A stretch of DNA of 15,184 bases from DATLCI01 sp035526435 (GTDB lineage: Bacteria; Acidobacteriota; Terriglobia; Terriglobales; Acidobacteriaceae). The position numbers and the translations under genes were made by a program. Numbering within the stretch: position 1 is the first letter of the stretch; each line of letters opens with the position of its first letter. Under the pieces are notes generated by a model. That model saw only the letters and a program-made list of their open reading frames with translations, ran no database searches and had not been told where the DNA came from. The DNA is taken from contig DATLCI010000080.1 in assembly GCA_035526435.1 (NCBI GenBank), positions 1 to 15,184 of the forward strand, written 5' to 3'. Shown here piece after piece: positions 1 to 6,710 of this stretch.

Positions 1-1
1 T

Positions 2-394
2 GCCGAAGTACCATTGTTCGATTGGATCCGCGACACTTTTCATCAAGCACGCAACAACTATGACAAGGTCGGACACTTCATTCAGGGATTCGTGCCCGCC
101 ATTATCGCGCGAGAGATACTGCTGCGGCGGGGCGTGGTTGAACGCAAGGGCTGGCTGGCCTTCCTTATTGTTTGCGTCTGCCTGGCATTGAGCGCGTCGT
201 ATGAATTGTTCGAATGGCTGGTGGCGATAACGACCGGCACCGCGGCCGATGCCTTCCTCGGGTCGCAAGGCGACCCGTGGGACACACAAAAAGATATGGC
301 CTTCGCCTTGGCCGGAGCGGTGTCCGCTTTACTTCTGCTCAGCCGGGCGCACGACGCCGCTATTCGCCGGCTCGAATCCGGAGAAGAACGGTGA
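2..394 (+). CDS. DUF2238 / YjdF-type inner membrane protein, 5'-truncated by the window edge
   Basis: The frame is open from the first bases of the window (A-E-V-P-L-F-D-W...) with no stop upstream, so the true start lies outside and I annotate only the C-terminal ~130 residues. Three stretches fit the DUF2238 (E. coli YjdF) family: a block around YDKVGHFIQGFVPAIIAREI, the membrane helix containing SYELFEW, and a loop GSQGDPWDTQKDM before a last hydrophobic helix (FALAGAVSALLLL). At least three membrane-spanning segments are visible, so this is an integral membrane protein. The biochemical role of the family is not known to me. The stop codon overlaps the GTG start of the next gene by 4 nt (GTGA), so the two are probably co-translated. 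Family assignment is fairly secure; function is not. Confidence 0.8.
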   Translation, partial: AEVPLFDWIRDTFHQARNNYDKVGHFIQGFVPAIIAREILLRRGVVERKGWLAFLIVCVCLALSASYELFEWLVAITTGTAADAFLGSQGDPWDTQKDMAFALAGAVSALLLLSRAHDAAIRRLESGEER

Positions 395-903
395 TCCGCA
401 TCCGCAATGCCGAGAGTGTGGCTGATATCGCGGCAGCGCGGGCGCTCTTCACTGAATATGCGGATTCTCTCGGCTTCAGTCTTTGCTTCCAAGGCTTCGA
501 CCAAGAACTTACCCATCTTCCCGGCGATTACGCTCCGCCGCGGGGACGATTGTTGCTGGCGGAGGTTGATGGCGACCTCGCCGGTTGCGCCGCTTTGCAT
601 GGCTTTGGCCCGGCGGAACAGCGTACGGGCGAGATGAAGCGGCTCTTCGTGCGTCCCGGATTCCGTGGGCGCGGCGTAGGCAAGGAACTCATGGATTCCG
701 TGCTGGCTGCCGCGCGCGAGATCGGCTACCAGCGCGTGGTGCTGGATACGGTCCGCGGAAAGATGGACACCGCCATTGCGATGTATCGCGCATACGGGTT
801 TCGCGAGGTGGCGAATTATTGCGAGAACCCCGTGGAAGGTGTGCTGTATATGGAGTTGGAACTGGGGGCGGCAAATGCCCGTGCGATCAGTCCCACGTCT
901 TGA
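391..903 (+). CDS. GNAT family N-acetyltransferase
   Basis: A 170-residue single-domain GNAT protein, expected to transfer an acetyl group from acetyl-CoA to an amine; the substrate cannot be read from sequence. The acetyl-CoA pyrophosphate-binding loop (motif A) is clear at residues 84-100: RLFVRPGFRGRGVGKEL, with the Arg-Gly-Arg-Gly-Val-Gly pattern. Motif B follows as MYRAYGFREV (131-140), and the C-terminus has the usual beta strand (VLYMELEL). I chose the GTG at 391 because it forms a GTGA overlap with the preceding stop and has GGAGAAG seven bases upstream. The same frame stays open further upstream, but that part would lie inside the membrane-protein gene. The last 17 bp overlap the 3' end of the opposing GNAT gene. 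Confidence 0.85.
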   Translation: MIRIRNAESVADIAAARALFTEYADSLGFSLCFQGFDQELTHLPGDYAPPRGRLLLAEVDGDLAGCAALHGFGPAEQRTGEMKRLFVRPGFRGRGVGKELMDSVLAAAREIGYQRVVLDTVRGKMDTAIAMYRAYGFREVANYCENPVEGVLYMELELGAANARAISPTS

Positions 904-1711
904 TCATGACTGCCCGGCAGTAAAGCAGAGCAAAGCCGCGGCGCATCATGTTCTCTTGCGAGCGCGAGCCTGGAGCAGTTGTCACTACGGCTAAGTCACA
1001 GCCGGCCGCCTCGGAGTCCAGTAATCGCTGATAAACCAGGGCTTTTTGCACCCCCTGGCCGCGCGCTTCCGGCAAGGTTCCGGCGCCACACATCTGGGCG
1101 AGCCGGTTATCAATGCGCAAGCTGGCTGCGCCCACGGCCCGCCCGTCGAGCCATGCAAGATAGCGATGAAACCCGGGGGCGGAAGTCATTTCCGTGAGCA
1201 CGCTTTCCATCTGCTCCCGCTCCAGGGGATCGTCCACCACGCTTCCCGTGCCGTCCATGCTCGTGAAGGAGGTCACGGAAATATCCTTCCATGATCGGAA
1301 GTCCTTTTCAGACTCGATTGCGGAAACAGTGATGCGGGATGGCGCGGTCTTTTCCAATCCCTGTAAGCAACATCCCAAGGCATTCTCGAACCCATGCAAG
1401 TGGTAGCCGCGTTGGCTAAGCGTTTGCGCGATCTGAGGATCCGTCAGCGAGCACAACTCAATACGCACGGGCTCGCCGCGCTCACTCCATGCGGTTTCCA
1501 CGGCATCCAGTTGCGCGATATCGAGCGAACCCTCAAAGCCTATGCCGATGACTTTGTTGATGGGCGATCCCGGAGAGACGTAAACCGCCCGGCCGCCAGC
1601 CAGCGGCAGCACCAGGCTGCGACCGGAGTGGTTTGCGGCGGTGACGATGCCGGCGCAGAGCGAAGCTTCCGCGCGATCGATGCGCGCGGCAAGTCTAAGG
1701 TCGGTAAACAT
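887..1711 (-). CDS. GNAT family N-acetyltransferase, two-part (unknown N-terminal half plus GNAT domain)
   Basis: 274 residues. The C-terminal half (about 130-274) is a GNAT acetyltransferase domain: motif A is at 213-225 (LPEARGQGVQKAL, with R217-G218-Q219-G220), followed by a helix and then NMMRRGFALLYCR (254-266), the typical motif B region. Residues 1-125 form a separate, poorly conserved-looking half that may be a degenerate GNAT-like fold, as in tandem GNAT proteins; this is inference. It is not a paralogous copy of the neighbouring GNAT at 391, since there is no obvious alignment outside motif A. The ATG at 1711 is preceded on the minus strand by TATAGT eight bases upstream, and AAGGAA abuts the start. 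Its 3' end overlaps the convergent GNAT by 17 bp. Substrate unknown. Confidence 0.8.
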   Translation of the reverse strand: MFTDLRLAARIDRAEASLCAGIVTAANHSGRSLVLPLAGGRAVYVSPGSPINKVIGIGFEGSLDIAQLDAVETAWSERGEPVRIELCSLTDPQIAQTLSQRGYHLHGFENALGCCLQGLEKTAPSRITVSAIESEKDFRSWKDISVTSFTSMDGTGSVVDDPLEREQMESVLTEMTSAPGFHRYLAWLDGRAVGAASLRIDNRLAQMCGAGTLPEARGQGVQKALVYQRLLDSEAAGCDLAVVTTAPGSRSQENMMRRGFALLYCRAVMIKTWD

Positions 1712-1719
1712 TTCCTTAC

Positions 1720-1725
1720 ACTATA
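1720..1725 (-). promoter_or_regulatory. Putative -10 box (TATAGT) close to the start of the minus-strand GNAT gene
   Basis: On the minus strand TATAGT lies 8 nt before the ATG at 1711. A transcript starting about 7 nt downstream of this hexamer would have essentially no 5' leader. No convincing -35 is visible. See the finding on leaderless-type starts. Confidence 0.35.
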
Positions 1726-1912
1726 GCGTCCCTCCCTGAGCGCGGCCGCACCGACGCTATTACCCAATGGATTCAACGAATGAGATCCCAATCCGGCGAC
1801 GGTTCTCTACCCTTTACCGAAATGCCAAATTTTGTCCTTGCCAGAAGGTGGCACTCTGATTACTATCCTGACACTCCCCAGGTTGATACCCCCGCTCTTG
1901 CTTGACTCTTAT

Positions 1913-2263
1913 ATGAATATTGGTGACACCATCCGGAACTATCGCCTGCAAAAGGGGATGTCGCAGGGCGACATCGAAAAGCGCACCGGCCTGCTGCGCT
2001 GCTACCTTTCGCGTGTAGAGAACGGCCACACCATCCCATCACTCGATACCCTGGCCAAGATCGCTACGGCGATGGACCTGCCGTTGGCGCAGTTCTTTGC
2101 CGACCAGGCAGCCGACAATGGCAATAGCACGAAAAGCACGCCGCAGTTGAGCGAAGACGAGATCCGCTTCCTTACGCAGATCCGGCGATACTCGCCCAGC
2201 CTGAATGACAGCGACCGAAAACTAGTCATCGCGATGGTAAAGAAGATGGCCGTCGGCAAGTAG
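1913..2263 (+). CDS. XRE-family helix-turn-helix transcriptional regulator
   Basis: 116 residues. The N-terminal part (about 5-62) is a Cro/C1-type HTH: IRNYRLQKGMSQGDIEKRTG is helix 1 to 2, LLRCYLSRVENGHTIPS carries the recognition helix, and LDTLAKIATAMDLPLAQFF completes the five-helix bundle. The C-terminal tail (ELLS-like: LSEDEIRFLTQIRRYSPSLNDSDRKLVIAMVKKM, here paraphrased from residues 79-112) is helical and ends with the 'DRKL...MVKKM' pattern common in small stand-alone XRE regulators, where it probably aids dimerisation. The ATG at 1913 is chosen because the HTH begins only four residues later; the frame extends upstream to a TTG at 1832, but that extension looks non-domain. No clear Shine-Dalgarno is visible. 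A strong terminator follows 18 nt after the stop. Target genes are unknown. Confidence 0.85.
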   Translation: MNIGDTIRNYRLQKGMSQGDIEKRTGLLRCYLSRVENGHTIPSLDTLAKIATAMDLPLAQFFADQAADNGNSTKSTPQLSEDEIRFLTQIRRYSPSLNDSDRKLVIAMVKKMAVGK

Positions 2264-2281
2264 CCGGAGAGATTGCATAAA

Positions 2282-2304
2282 AAAGCCCGCCAATGGCGGG
2301 CTTT
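2282..2304. terminator. Bidirectional intrinsic terminator
   Basis: A perfect 10-bp stem (AAAGCCCGCC / GGCGGGCTTT) around a 3-nt AAT loop, placed between the ends of two convergent genes (stops at 2263 and 2325). Read on the minus strand it is followed by a six-base T run, so it is a strong terminator for the gene at 2325-3329. Read on the plus strand the stem ends in TTT then CTG, so it is weaker for the XRE gene. Confidence 0.9.
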
Positions 2305-2324
2305 CTGCTGGCTACAAACCGATT

Positions 2325-3329
2325 CTATCGATTCAGACTCATGCGGAAGATGTCCACGATGGTCTGAGCAGGATCCAGGACCATAACGCGGTCACCCAGG
2401 AGCACGCGCTGCCAATCCACGGGCAAGCGGGGCAGTCGGGCTTGGCAGTTCGAAGATAAAGGCTGCACCCGCTTCTGCAATCCCGGCGGCAACTTTCCGT
2501 TCTTCTGCAATTGGCGCTCGAGACCCGGAGGCAAACGGTCTTTCTTAGCCAAGCCTGGAGGCAGGCCCGAGCGTCCGCCGGCATAGCATTGCGTGATCTC
2601 GTCACGGTCGCGCACGCTGAAGACGCGATAGTCGCCGTTTCCATTGCCCATGGCCGCATTACCCGGCGTACTGTTATAGCCGTCGCTGGAATTGGGATTG
2701 CTGCCATTGCTATCCCGATAAGCGCCGTCACGGCGCGCGCGTGAGGCGCGCGCAGTGCTCATGTTGGTGGAAGTCGCGGCATTCGTAGTGAACGCAAGGA
2801 CGGCTTCACTTTCGACTGTCGCCGGCTTTTTGCCCGTGGCAACCGCCACGCCTGTGCCTGCAGCCGCGCCGACCCCGGCGCCGATGGCTGCACCCTTACC
2901 GCCCCCGGCGATTGCGCCGATGATAGCGCCCGCAGCAGCGCCACCGCCGATCTTGGTAGCGTTGCTCTTGGTGTGGGACGCGCCCTTGATGATCCAGGGC
3001 TCAGTGTTCAGGGCGGCGGACGCATTGCCAGAGCGCACGGAAGTCAGCTTCAATTCCAGTTCGCCAGGGCGGGTGAGTCGTCCGGAGTCAACCACGCGGA
3101 TGACTTGACCTTCCACGTCTGAGTTCCGGGGGAACAAGGTTTGTCCATTGGACGACAGGATGGGTTCGGTGAGGACGCCGGTGAAACGGTCGCCGGCTTT
3201 TACCTGGTCGCTTGATAACGATTCGTTCACGCGTACGGCGACTTTTGTCCCGGACGAAATGGTTTGCGACCAGGCTGCGCTTACCAGCAGCAAAGCCGTT
3301 ACTAAAACGGCAGGTAGGAACTTTTTCAT
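2325..3329 (-). CDS. Secreted glycine-zipper protein with three LPPGL repeats
   Basis: 334 residues from the ATG at 3329. A signal peptide is obvious: MKKFLPAVLVTALLLVSAAWS, with likely cleavage before Q22. Residues 25-115 look like a beta-rich domain (GTKVAVRVNESLSS..., GDRFTGVLTEPILSS, LELKLTSVRSG). Residues 127-167 are a glycine zipper (IGGGAAAGAIIGAIAGGG and so on), which in other proteins packs in or against membranes. A Ser/Asn/Arg-rich linker follows. LPPGL occurs three times (256-260, 266-270, 280-284), and the C-terminal tail DWQRVLLGDRVMVLDP...IVDIF resembles the end of RcnB-like periplasmic proteins. The frame extends 7 codons upstream (to 3350), but the signal peptide fixes the start at 3329, with GAGAGA about 6-10 nt before it. 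Likely periplasmic or outer-membrane associated; function unknown. Confidence 0.75.
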   Translation of the reverse strand: MKKFLPAVLVTALLLVSAAWSQTISSGTKVAVRVNESLSSDQVKAGDRFTGVLTEPILSSNGQTLFPRNSDVEGQVIRVVDSGRLTRPGELELKLTSVRSGNASAALNTEPWIIKGASHTKSNATKIGGGAAAGAIIGAIAGGGKGAAIGAGVGAAAGTGVAVATGKKPATVESEAVLAFTTNAATSTNMSTARASRARRDGAYRDSNGSNPNSSDGYNSTPGNAAMGNGNGDYRVFSVRDRDEITQCYAGGRSGLPPGLAKKDRLPPGLERQLQKNGKLPPGLQKRVQPLSSNCQARLPRLPVDWQRVLLGDRVMVLDPAQTIVDIFRMSLNR

Positions 3330-3380
3330 GGGAGTCTCTCTCTTTTGCAAAATGAGTTTGTTATCCGCAAATGACGATTC

Positions 3381-3410
3381 AATCTAGGGGGCCGGGCACT
3401 TCGCGCACAA
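3381..3410 (-). promoter_or_regulatory. Possible promoter for the glycine-zipper gene
   Basis: On the minus strand TTGTGC (3405-3410) and TAGATT (3381-3386) are separated by 18 bp, about 50 nt before the ATG at 3329. Both hexamers are imperfect matches to the housekeeping consensus, so this is only a candidate. The gap it lies in (3330-3451) shows nothing else. Confidence 0.3.
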
Positions 3411-3451
3411 ACTACGAAGGGCCATGTACTTTGGGGAACTTTGCGAACCGC

Positions 3452-4132
3452 TTACGCGGCCAGGCCGGCTTCATTCAATGCCAGCACGGCCAGCTCCAGA
3501 CGGTCGCGCGCTCCGGTCTTGCTAAAGATGCTCTGCAAGTGGCGCTTCACGGTGTTCTCACTGATGTTGAGTTGACTGGCGATGTCACGGTTCTTCTGTC
3601 CGCGGGCCACGGCGAATGCGATCTGCCGTTCACGCTCAGAGAGCCGCGAGAGCGACCCGGTTTGGGTCTGCTGCCGGCTGTCCTGGGCCATGCGATTCAA
3701 CACCCGCTGGGCCAACTCGTCAGAGAAGGCCAATTCTCCGGCGGCGACCGCACGCACCGCGGCAAAAAGTTTCTCCGGGCCGTGCGCCTTGAGCACCAGA
3801 CCGCGGCCGCCCATCCTTACTACATTGGTGTAATCGCTCTCACTCTCTGAGCCGGTGAGCACTACGGTAGCTACGCGGTTTCCCGCCTTATCCAAGGTCT
3901 TGAGGACTTCGAAACCATCGCTGCCCGGCATGAAAAGATCCAGCACCAGGACGTCGGGACGGAATTTTTGCACGAGCTCCAGTGCTTCATTGCCATCCGC
4001 AGCCTTGCCATCAACCTGGAAGTCCGCTTGAGTAGAGAGTAATGCGGCGAGCGACTCGCGCAATACGGCGTGGTCGTCAGCAATGACAATACGAATCTTC
4101 TTCGGCGACTTTTCCAGAACTTTGGGCACCAT
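3452..4132 (-). CDS. NarL/FixJ-family response regulator (receiver + LuxR-type HTH)
   Basis: 226 residues, the usual size for this family. The receiver domain (about 12-130) has the acidic pair D19-D20, phospho-acceptor D65 in LVLDLFMPGSDG, switch threonine T93 (VVLTG) and conserved lysine K115 (LVLKA). The LuxR-type DNA-binding domain (about 160-222) shows the signature LSERERQIAFAVARG, then NRDIASQLNISENTVKRHL and QSIFSKTGARDRLEL. It is therefore expected to be activated by a sensor histidine kinase and to bind DNA as a dimer; no kinase gene lies in the window, so it is an orphan here. The ATG at 4132 sits very close to an AGGA (only CATG-adjacent); the next codon, GTG at 4129, is at better spacing and could be the true start. 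Upstream there is a hairpin plus T-run in the probable leader. Confidence 0.92.
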   Translation of the reverse strand: MVPKVLEKSPKKIRIVIADDHAVLRESLAALLSTQADFQVDGKAADGNEALELVQKFRPDVLVLDLFMPGSDGFEVLKTLDKAGNRVATVVLTGSESESDYTNVVRMGGRGLVLKAHGPEKLFAAVRAVAAGELAFSDELAQRVLNRMAQDSRQQTQTGSLSRLSERERQIAFAVARGQKNRDIASQLNISENTVKRHLQSIFSKTGARDRLELAVLALNEAGLAA

Positions 4133-4161
4133 GTCCTGAGGTTGGATGCATGAATGGGCTG

Positions 4162-4188
4162 AAAAACTGCTTCACTAAGCAACCTTTT
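4162..4188 (-). promoter_or_regulatory. Hairpin followed by a T-run in the response-regulator leader
   Basis: On the minus strand TGCTT-AGTG-AAGCA forms a 5-bp stem that can be extended by G-T wobble and A-T pairs, and it is followed by GTTTTT. It lies 30-56 nt upstream of the response-regulator ATG. It could be an attenuator or only a chance AT-rich hairpin; the stem is GC-poor. Confidence 0.25.
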
Positions 4189-4300
4189 AGGCCAGCCCTA
4201 AGGCGCTGTGCGCCCTTACCGCCTGGCAGCTTGCCCAGGGAGGCCGGCATTTCTGTGATATATTCGCGCCAATCCCCAGTAAACGCAGGAGTTGTGCCCC

Positions 4301-4909
4301 GTGAGCGTCGACGAAGAACTCAGCCAGCTTGAAGAAGCGATGCGGCGCTTAAAGGTGGAGTATGACGTGTACTTTGGGGGTGGTTCCAAGAAGCCCCCGG
4401 CGGATACGCAATGGCGGGTGGAGTCCCTGCTTAAGAAACACAGCGATGGCAACAAGATGAACTTTGCTCAGCGCTTCAAGTACAACTCCCTGCAACAGAA
4501 ATATTCTCTATTCAACGGGTTGTGGCAGCAGAAGCTGAAGATCAAAGAAGAAGGTTATCGGCGCCCGCAGGATGCGGTGCTTGGCATTGCCGGCATGCGC
4601 ATCAGCGAAGAGCAAGCCGCGGCCGCTTCACTCAGCCGCAAGGGGAAGCCGGCGGAAGACACCGGCCCGTTCAAGACCCATTGCTCTGACGTGAATGCGG
4701 ACCATGAGAATGTGGAGCGTTTGTTCAACGCGATGATGGCGGCCAAGACCAAAGCCGGAGAGAATGCCAACGCCAGCTTCGATTCCTTCAAGAGCTTCGT
4801 GCAGAAGAAGACCGAGCAGATCCGCAAAGAGTACGGCTGCCATGCCGTGGAGTACTCGGTGGAGATGGAGAGCGGCCAAGTCCGGTTGAAGGCCAAGGCC
4901 AAGATCTAA
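4301..4909 (+). CDS. MXAN_5187 C-terminal-domain-like protein
   Basis: 202 residues, cytoplasmic, with no signal peptide or TM segment. The N-terminal part (about 3-85) is a charged helical region with coiled-coil character (LSQLEEAMRRLKVEYDVYFGG, here residues 8-28 in part), followed by FAQRFKYNSLQQKYSLFNGLW, which I recognise as resembling the 'MXAN_5187 C-terminal' domain of myxobacterial proteins. A variable middle region precedes a second helical/beta part ending in VEYSVEMESGQVRLKAKAKI. The GTG at 4301 is preferred because AGGAG (4287-4291) lies nine bases upstream; the in-frame TTG at 4292 abuts that site. It is 77 bp upstream of purH on the same strand, but purH has its own candidate promoter. 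Molecular function is unknown. Confidence 0.65.
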   Translation: MSVDEELSQLEEAMRRLKVEYDVYFGGGSKKPPADTQWRVESLLKKHSDGNKMNFAQRFKYNSLQQKYSLFNGLWQQKLKIKEEGYRRPQDAVLGIAGMRISEEQAAAASLSRKGKPAEDTGPFKTHCSDVNADHENVERLFNAMMAAKTKAGENANASFDSFKSFVQKKTEQIRKEYGCHAVEYSVEMESGQVRLKAKAKI

Positions 4910-4937
4910 TAGCTTCTGTTTTCCGCTTCCCCTCGCC

Positions 4938-4946
4938 TGCTATTCT
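4938..4946 (+). promoter_or_regulatory. Putative extended -10 promoter for purH
   Basis: TGC-TATTCT (TGN plus a -10-like hexamer at 4941-4946) lies about 40 nt before the purH start. The -35 region is poor, which is usual when an extended -10 is present. Candidate only. Confidence 0.35.
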
Positions 4947-4986
4947 TATCCGTCCCAACTCTTCCCTCCGCAGGAGCGAACGACTT

Positions 4987-6570
4987 TTGTCTGCCTCGCC
5001 ATTGAAAAAGATCACCCGAGCCTTACTCAGCGTTACGGACAAGACCGGATTAGTCGAATTCGCCCGTAGACTCGCGGCCCATCAGGTCGCATTGGTCTCG
5101 ACCGGGGGAACGGCGAAGCTGCTTCGCGATTCCGGGATACCGGTCCAGGATATTTCCGAGCTCACCGGTTTTCCCGAGATGCTCGATGGCCGCGTCAAGA
5201 CGCTGCATCCGAAGGTTCACGGCGGCATCCTCCACATCCGCGATAATCCCGCGCACGCGGCAGCGGTCAAGCAGCATGGCATTGAACCGATCGATATGGT
5301 CGTCGTCAATCTTTACGCCTTTGAGAAGACGGCCGCCAAGGCGGGGGTAATGCTGGAAGAGTTGATCGAGAACATTGATATTGGCGGGCCTTCGATGATC
5401 CGCTCTGCGGCCAAGAATTTTCATGATGTTGCCATCGTGACATCAGCCAGTGATTATGCGGCAATCGGCGCGGAGTTGGACCAGAATGATGGTGCCCTGG
5501 GGCTGGAAACACGCTGGCTGCTCGCGCGCAAGGCTTTCGCGACAACTGCCGCTTACGACTCGGCGATTGCCTCTACACTGGAAAAAATACCGAGCGCCGA
5601 CGTTGAGAGTTTGAATCTTGCCGACCCTAGCGCCGGATTGCCGCCTACGCTTCGTCTGACCTACAGCAAGAAGATGGACCTGCGCTACGGCGAGAACCCT
5701 CACCAACGCGCCGCGCTCTACGCTGAAGCGGGAGTTGATTCGGGCGTAGCCAATGGCCGCCCATTGCAGGGCAAGGAGCTGTCTTACAACAACATCGTTG
5801 ATCTGCAGGCGGCGTGGGACTTGGCGCAGGAGTTTTCGGAGATCGCTTGTGTGATCATCAAGCACACTAACCCTTGCGGCGCCGCCACCGGTCCCACTGT
5901 GCTTGAGGCCTACCAGAAAGCGCTGGAAGCCGACCCGGTGTCGGCGTTTGGCGGCGTGATCGGCATCAATCGACCGGTGGACGCGGCCGCCGCGGAAGAG
6001 ATTGCAAAGCTCTTCGTCGAAGCCATCGCTGCTCCCTCATTTGAGGAAGGCGCGCGGGGAAAATTCGCCGTCAAGAAGAACCTCCGCTTGGTAGAGATCT
6101 CGCCGGCGCCGCTGGGCTTTGCGTTGAAGCATGTCTCCGGCGGGATGTTGGTGCAGGACGCAGACCACCATCCCATCGCGGAAGCCGATTTGAAGGTTGT
6201 CACTCAGCGACGGCCTACCGCGGAGGAGATGCGCGCCCTTCTCTTTGCCTGGAAGATCTGCAAGCACGTGAAATCGAATGCCATCGTCTATGCGCGCGAC
6301 GGTCAAAGCGTGGGCGTGGGTGCGGGACAGATGAGCCGGGTAGACTCCACCCGGATCGGAGCCATGAAGGCGGTGTTGCCGCTCGCCGGCACGGTCGCCG
6401 CGTCCGATGCCTTCTTCCCTTTCCCCGACGGAGTGGAAGAGATCGCCAAGGCCGGGTCCACCGCCATCATCCAGCCCGGCGGTTCGGTAAAGGACCCCGA
6501 AGTAATTGCCGCCGCAGACCGGCTCGGATTGGCCATGGTCTTCACCGGCGTTCGTCACTTCCGGCACTAG
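4987..6570 (+). CDS. purH: Bifunctional AICAR formyltransferase / IMP cyclohydrolase (PurH)
   Basis: 527 residues, full length for PurH. It catalyses the last two steps of de novo purine synthesis in the cytosol: formylation of AICAR with 10-formyl-THF, then cyclisation to IMP. The N-terminal MGS-like cyclohydrolase domain (about 8-195) starts RALLSVTDKTGL and carries STGGTAKLLRDSG and DGRVKTLHPKVHGG (67-80). The C-terminal AICARFT domain includes LRYGENPHQRAALY, the catalytic K292-H293 in IKHTNPCGAA, DPVSAFGGVIG, and the usual ending FTGVRHFRH. The TTG at 4987 is taken as start because AGGAG lies 10 nt upstream and the family N-terminus begins a few residues later; no ATG exists nearby. Purine genes other than purH are not in the window. 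Confidence 0.97.
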   Translation: MSASPLKKITRALLSVTDKTGLVEFARRLAAHQVALVSTGGTAKLLRDSGIPVQDISELTGFPEMLDGRVKTLHPKVHGGILHIRDNPAHAAAVKQHGIEPIDMVVVNLYAFEKTAAKAGVMLEELIENIDIGGPSMIRSAAKNFHDVAIVTSASDYAAIGAELDQNDGALGLETRWLLARKAFATTAAYDSAIASTLEKIPSADVESLNLADPSAGLPPTLRLTYSKKMDLRYGENPHQRAALYAEAGVDSGVANGRPLQGKELSYNNIVDLQAAWDLAQEFSEIACVIIKHTNPCGAATGPTVLEAYQKALEADPVSAFGGVIGINRPVDAAAAEEIAKLFVEAIAAPSFEEGARGKFAVKKNLRLVEISPAPLGFALKHVSGGMLVQDADHHPIAEADLKVVTQRRPTAEEMRALLFAWKICKHVKSNAIVYARDGQSVGVGAGQMSRVDSTRIGAMKAVLPLAGTVAASDAFFPFPDGVEEIAKAGSTAIIQPGGSVKDPEVIAAADRLGLAMVFTGVRHFRH

Positions 6571-6589
6571 GGAGCTGGGTTTTTCGGCG

Positions 6590-6595
6590 TACAAT
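6590..6595 (+). promoter_or_regulatory. Putative -10 box (TACAAT) upstream of the TPR gene
   Basis: TACAAT lies 20 nt after the purH stop and seven bases before an ATG that opens a 35-codon ORF. No good -35 is visible. It is the best candidate promoter for the TPR gene in the 6571-6699 gap. Confidence 0.35.
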
Positions 6596-6602
6596 AGGTC
6601 AA

Positions 6603-6710
6603 ATGGGCCGCTTTGTTTGGCGTATCTTACCGCCGCTTTCGGGCATCCAAACTGTGGAAGCACCCGGTATTTTGCAGCCTAGATCCTTTATCCGTGAAGA
6701 TGCGCCTTAA
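6603..6710 (+). CDS. Possible 35-residue leader peptide upstream of the TPR gene
   Basis: ATG at 6603 begins a 35-codon frame (MGRFVWRILPPLSGIQTVE...) ending in TAA at 6708-6710, which overlaps the candidate TPR start at 6700 in another frame. A TACAAT hexamer ends 7 nt before this ATG, the same arrangement seen at several other starts in the window, so the transcript could begin right at this codon. There is no Shine-Dalgarno and no recognisable domain. It could equally be chance. Confidence 0.25.
   Translation: MGRFVWRILPPLSGIQTVEAPGILQPRSFIREDAP

Noticed and set aside
391..1711. Two adjacent GNAT genes as a toxin-antitoxin or tandem duplication
   Set aside because: They are convergent and dissimilar, and no RHH/DUF1778-type antitoxin gene accompanies either of them.
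1850..1866. sigma-54-like TGGCAC-N5-TTAC upstream of the XRE gene
   Set aside because: The essential GC at -12 is AC here, and no enhancer-binding protein or activator site is visible.
6037..6663. 208-codon minus-strand frame over the 3' part of purH
   Set aside because: Antisense shadow of purH without domains or start signals.
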